Both the position numbers and the translations under genes were made by a program. This document shows positions 61,367 through 64,000 of a stretch of DNA of 64,000 nucleotides, one piece after another. How positions within the stretch are numbered: the first letter of the stretch is position 1; every line of letters begins with the position of its first letter. The stretch is taken from contig NC_092676.1 of assembly GCF_964355755.1 (NCBI RefSeq), forward strand, positions 15,856,288-15,920,287, in the 5' to 3' direction. Source of the stretch: Antedon mediterranea. Lineage: Eukaryota > Echinodermata > Crinoidea > Comatulida > Antedonidae. The notes below the pieces were generated by a model. The model saw only the letters and a program-made list of their open reading frames with translations, ran no database searches and was not told where the DNA came from.

Positions 61367-64000
61367 TAAAGACAGCATGCAAATCTATGAAACACAAAAC
61401 ATCTGAAGTTTTACATTCCGTAAGGAAAATTTGTTTTTAGAAACATTTTTCCCTAAACTTGAACAAAAAAAAAACAGCTGATTAAAAATATTGTGTAGAT
61501 AGGGTTAAGTGTGACTTGATTGACTAGCCTCACCCTGAACTATAATTGTTAAACAGCTAAGCAAGTCAAAAGTAAACATGACTTAATTAAGTTAAGGGTA
61601 ATGTTTAACAATCATGCCGAGATAATGTTGAAAAAAAAAAATAAAAATTGTTAGAGAATCATAAGTAGATTTATTAAATCAAAATAAATGTGACAAACCC
61701 ATTTGCAACTGTACTCAAACAAGGTTTTGCACACTATTTAGCTGATGATGAATCTATTCAAATTGACATGCTTACTGCATAATAATCTTAGTTTTAATAT
61801 TAAAATCTTCTTTACATAACCTTCCTCGACCTCCTCCTTCTCCTCCTCCTATCTTTCACTATTATTAATAATATATCAAAAATAAAAAACCAATTCCTCA
61901 TCCTATGGGTTGTGGCGGAGATCTGAACCTGTGAGTTCTCTCTGTGGATGGCACCAGTGACATCATAATGACCATTAGAATTTTATTTTGGCTGCAATGC
62001 TTTCTTTATTTACAATCAAACTGTAAAATCTGGTTTCAAAGAATATTCAAAGTTTTTTTATGGAAATCGTTGTTAATTGCATAAAGTGTGTATTGTGGTA
62101 ACACAGAAACAAGATTTATTGGAATATCTTGAATAGAAATAATATTGTACTGGTGGTTCCAAAGCAAGTAGTCAGAAACAACTACAGTTGTGTAGTAAGT
62201 ACTGTATGAACTGATTTAATCATTAAAATACAATTAAAAAACTCAAAGGTGTTTTGTAGTGGTTAAATCTGATACAACACTGTTGTATTTGAAACAGTAA
62301 TATTATAATAGAAAACAATGCCATTGTGGCTTTTAAAGTTTGCGTCATTCACAAAAGAATGGCAATGACAGTTTAGAGAAAAAATGAACGCTATCATTAA
62401 AGTCAACAAATTATAAGAAAACGTCGTAACTGATTTATTTAATTTTCCTTGGAATATTGTTGATGTTAAATGTAAACCATCATAAAAAAATACTTGGAAC
62501 AAATGAAAAACCAGAGAAAAATTATACTAATGCTATATGGATGGGTTAAACATTAAGGTATTATAGATTAGTGAAAGGCATTGTAAACATTCATTAATAA
62601 AATTACAATATTCAACATTTTGTACAACACATTTCTATTAAAAAATCGCTGAAACCTGACATAGCACTATAAGGAGGATATTAAAGAAGAACTGAATAAA
62701 GTTCATGAATCATAGTTTAATGCATTACTTTAATCTGTAATACATACTTTTTCCTTTTTTTACTCATTTTATTATTAAACTTAAATACCTCAATAAGATC
62801 AATACCTGGCTTAATCCAGTTCACACAGAAAACTATTATATACTCTGGACCATAAGCTTAATGTCTAATCAGAAGAGGCTTTACCAAGGACACAAGTGTT
62901 AAGTTAGAGGATTAGCCAAGTCCCTCTCTTTTAAGTTAATAATCTACAAATGACGTGCATACCTTTCTTATTTAATGCCATAGTATTATTTTGAATGATA
63001 GATCAATGGTAAATAATATTGATCATTACTTCTTTTAGATGGTAATTCACGCCTTACCTTACTTTCAACCCATCATCGATTAACTTCAATAACATTGAAA
63101 AAAAGTCCTATATGGTGGGTGTTGTCCTAAGTTTTTTTTTCCTTAATTAAAGGTTATATGAAAAAAAATAGTTTTTTTGTTGTTGAATATATCAATTTAA
63201 TATCACATATTAATAGTTGTTTACTTTGACTATAAATTGGATTGAATTGAAGACAAAATTATTTATCTGAAAAAAAATTAATTTAAAGAAAAAAACAGTC
63301 TACCGTACCAAAAGGATAGTCAGACAACAGGAGGTTCCTAGTTAAATCACCATTTATTTTGTCTTTTTAAAGTGAATCATCGTTATTATAGTTCGTTTAA
63401 AGTAAATAACTTCTAAATGCCTATTAAAAAATTGATTTTATTCATCTTTATTTTTTCGTGTTTTGGGGGGACAACACATGTTAAGCAATCTCAACAACAC
63501 ATGTAAATGCTATGGTATTTCATTATAGTACCGTATTTATAGATTTACTATAAAAGTAGCAATGATTAAACAAGAAATATGTCTGAAAAATATGTTGCTT
63601 AACTTTAATTATCAATCCTATAAAAAATGTATGATTACTTACAATATAACATACATTAAAAAAAACAATTTACTTCATATTATTGTACTGTATAAACTGT
63701 ACTTCATTTTTTTCTTTGATTTCTTAACTACAGTATCTAAGCTTTCAACTTTTTTTAAAATTCCAATTTCTAAAATAGGGTCATTGAACTGACATGAATG
63801 TACAGTAGATTATTTGCACAGTATTCTCAAGGGTTTAATATTCTATTGTAGATGATACAATACAATGGTGAGCTACATCACATACCTTCAGTACAGACTG
63901 CTAAAATAAACTGAAACAGAGGGCAGTAATAATAATCATTTATTTGGAAGCTACACTTTTGAAACAGTGGCACACTTCTTGAATGAAGGTGCATCCAGAG
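61367..64000. other. no gene recognised
   Basis: AT-rich to the window edge. The last 60 bases (AATAATCATTTATTTGGAAG and CTACACTTTTGAAACAG) resemble a retroelement or 3'UTR end, but too little is present to say. Confidence 0.5.

Noticed and set aside
1-64000. CRISPR arrays, operons or bacterial genes
   Set aside because: The tandem repeats have no spacers of constant length, and the gene structure is eukaryotic throughout.

Overview
This is an AT-rich, intron-rich animal nuclear sequence with no prokaryotic features. It has GT-AG introns, many short repeat-derived insertions, and one clearly recognisable gene. The gene is an ARHGAP20-type RhoGAP (PH, Ras-associating, then RhoGAP, then a long Ser-rich tail). 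The repeat mix (TAGGCCTA-rich patches, RTE/L2-like LINE tails, tRNA-derived SINEs, Helitron/Helentron-like elements) makes me think of a marine invertebrate deuterostome, possibly an echinoderm. The species call is inference only.

Layout. Bases 1-2480 hold a LINE tail and two tandem-repeat fields. From about 2480 to 46207 the minus strand carries the ARHGAP20 orthologue. Eleven constant coding exons (17549 down to 4365) join without a single frame break: their lengths sum to 3609 nt, giving 1202 aa plus stop. Upstream lie at least four alternative 5' ends (ATGs at 22686, 25695, 41420 and 46207). All end in phase 0, so each can be spliced into the same phase-0 acceptor at 17549. The two distal ones can pass through shared exons at 38859-38749 and 36621-36493. 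The 22686 start gives a 1239-aa protein, close to the usual length of vertebrate ARHGAP20. The protein ends in a class I PDZ ligand (ESYV).

The introns carry most of the oddities. There is a 69-bp perfect direct repeat flanking a hairpin and a SINE (7335-8419), and a pair of nested Helentron-like elements (31903-35057). There are also several MITEs, one hAT-like with an 8-bp target duplication, SINEs, LINE 3' ends and a perfect 24-bp-arm hairpin at 37798.

Bases 46208-64000 contain no gene I recognise. They hold a 2.95-kb foldback (inverted-repeat) element (48421-51368), a 25-bp minisatellite abutting a LINE-like tail (51795-52330), and a 47-copy 33/36-bp minisatellite open in one frame on both strands (54962-56623). 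They also hold one plausible extra first coding exon (59975) and a CpG-rich element with degenerate inverted ends (60705-61366).

No RNA genes other than SINE-embedded tRNA-like heads, no CRISPR arrays and no viral genes were seen.
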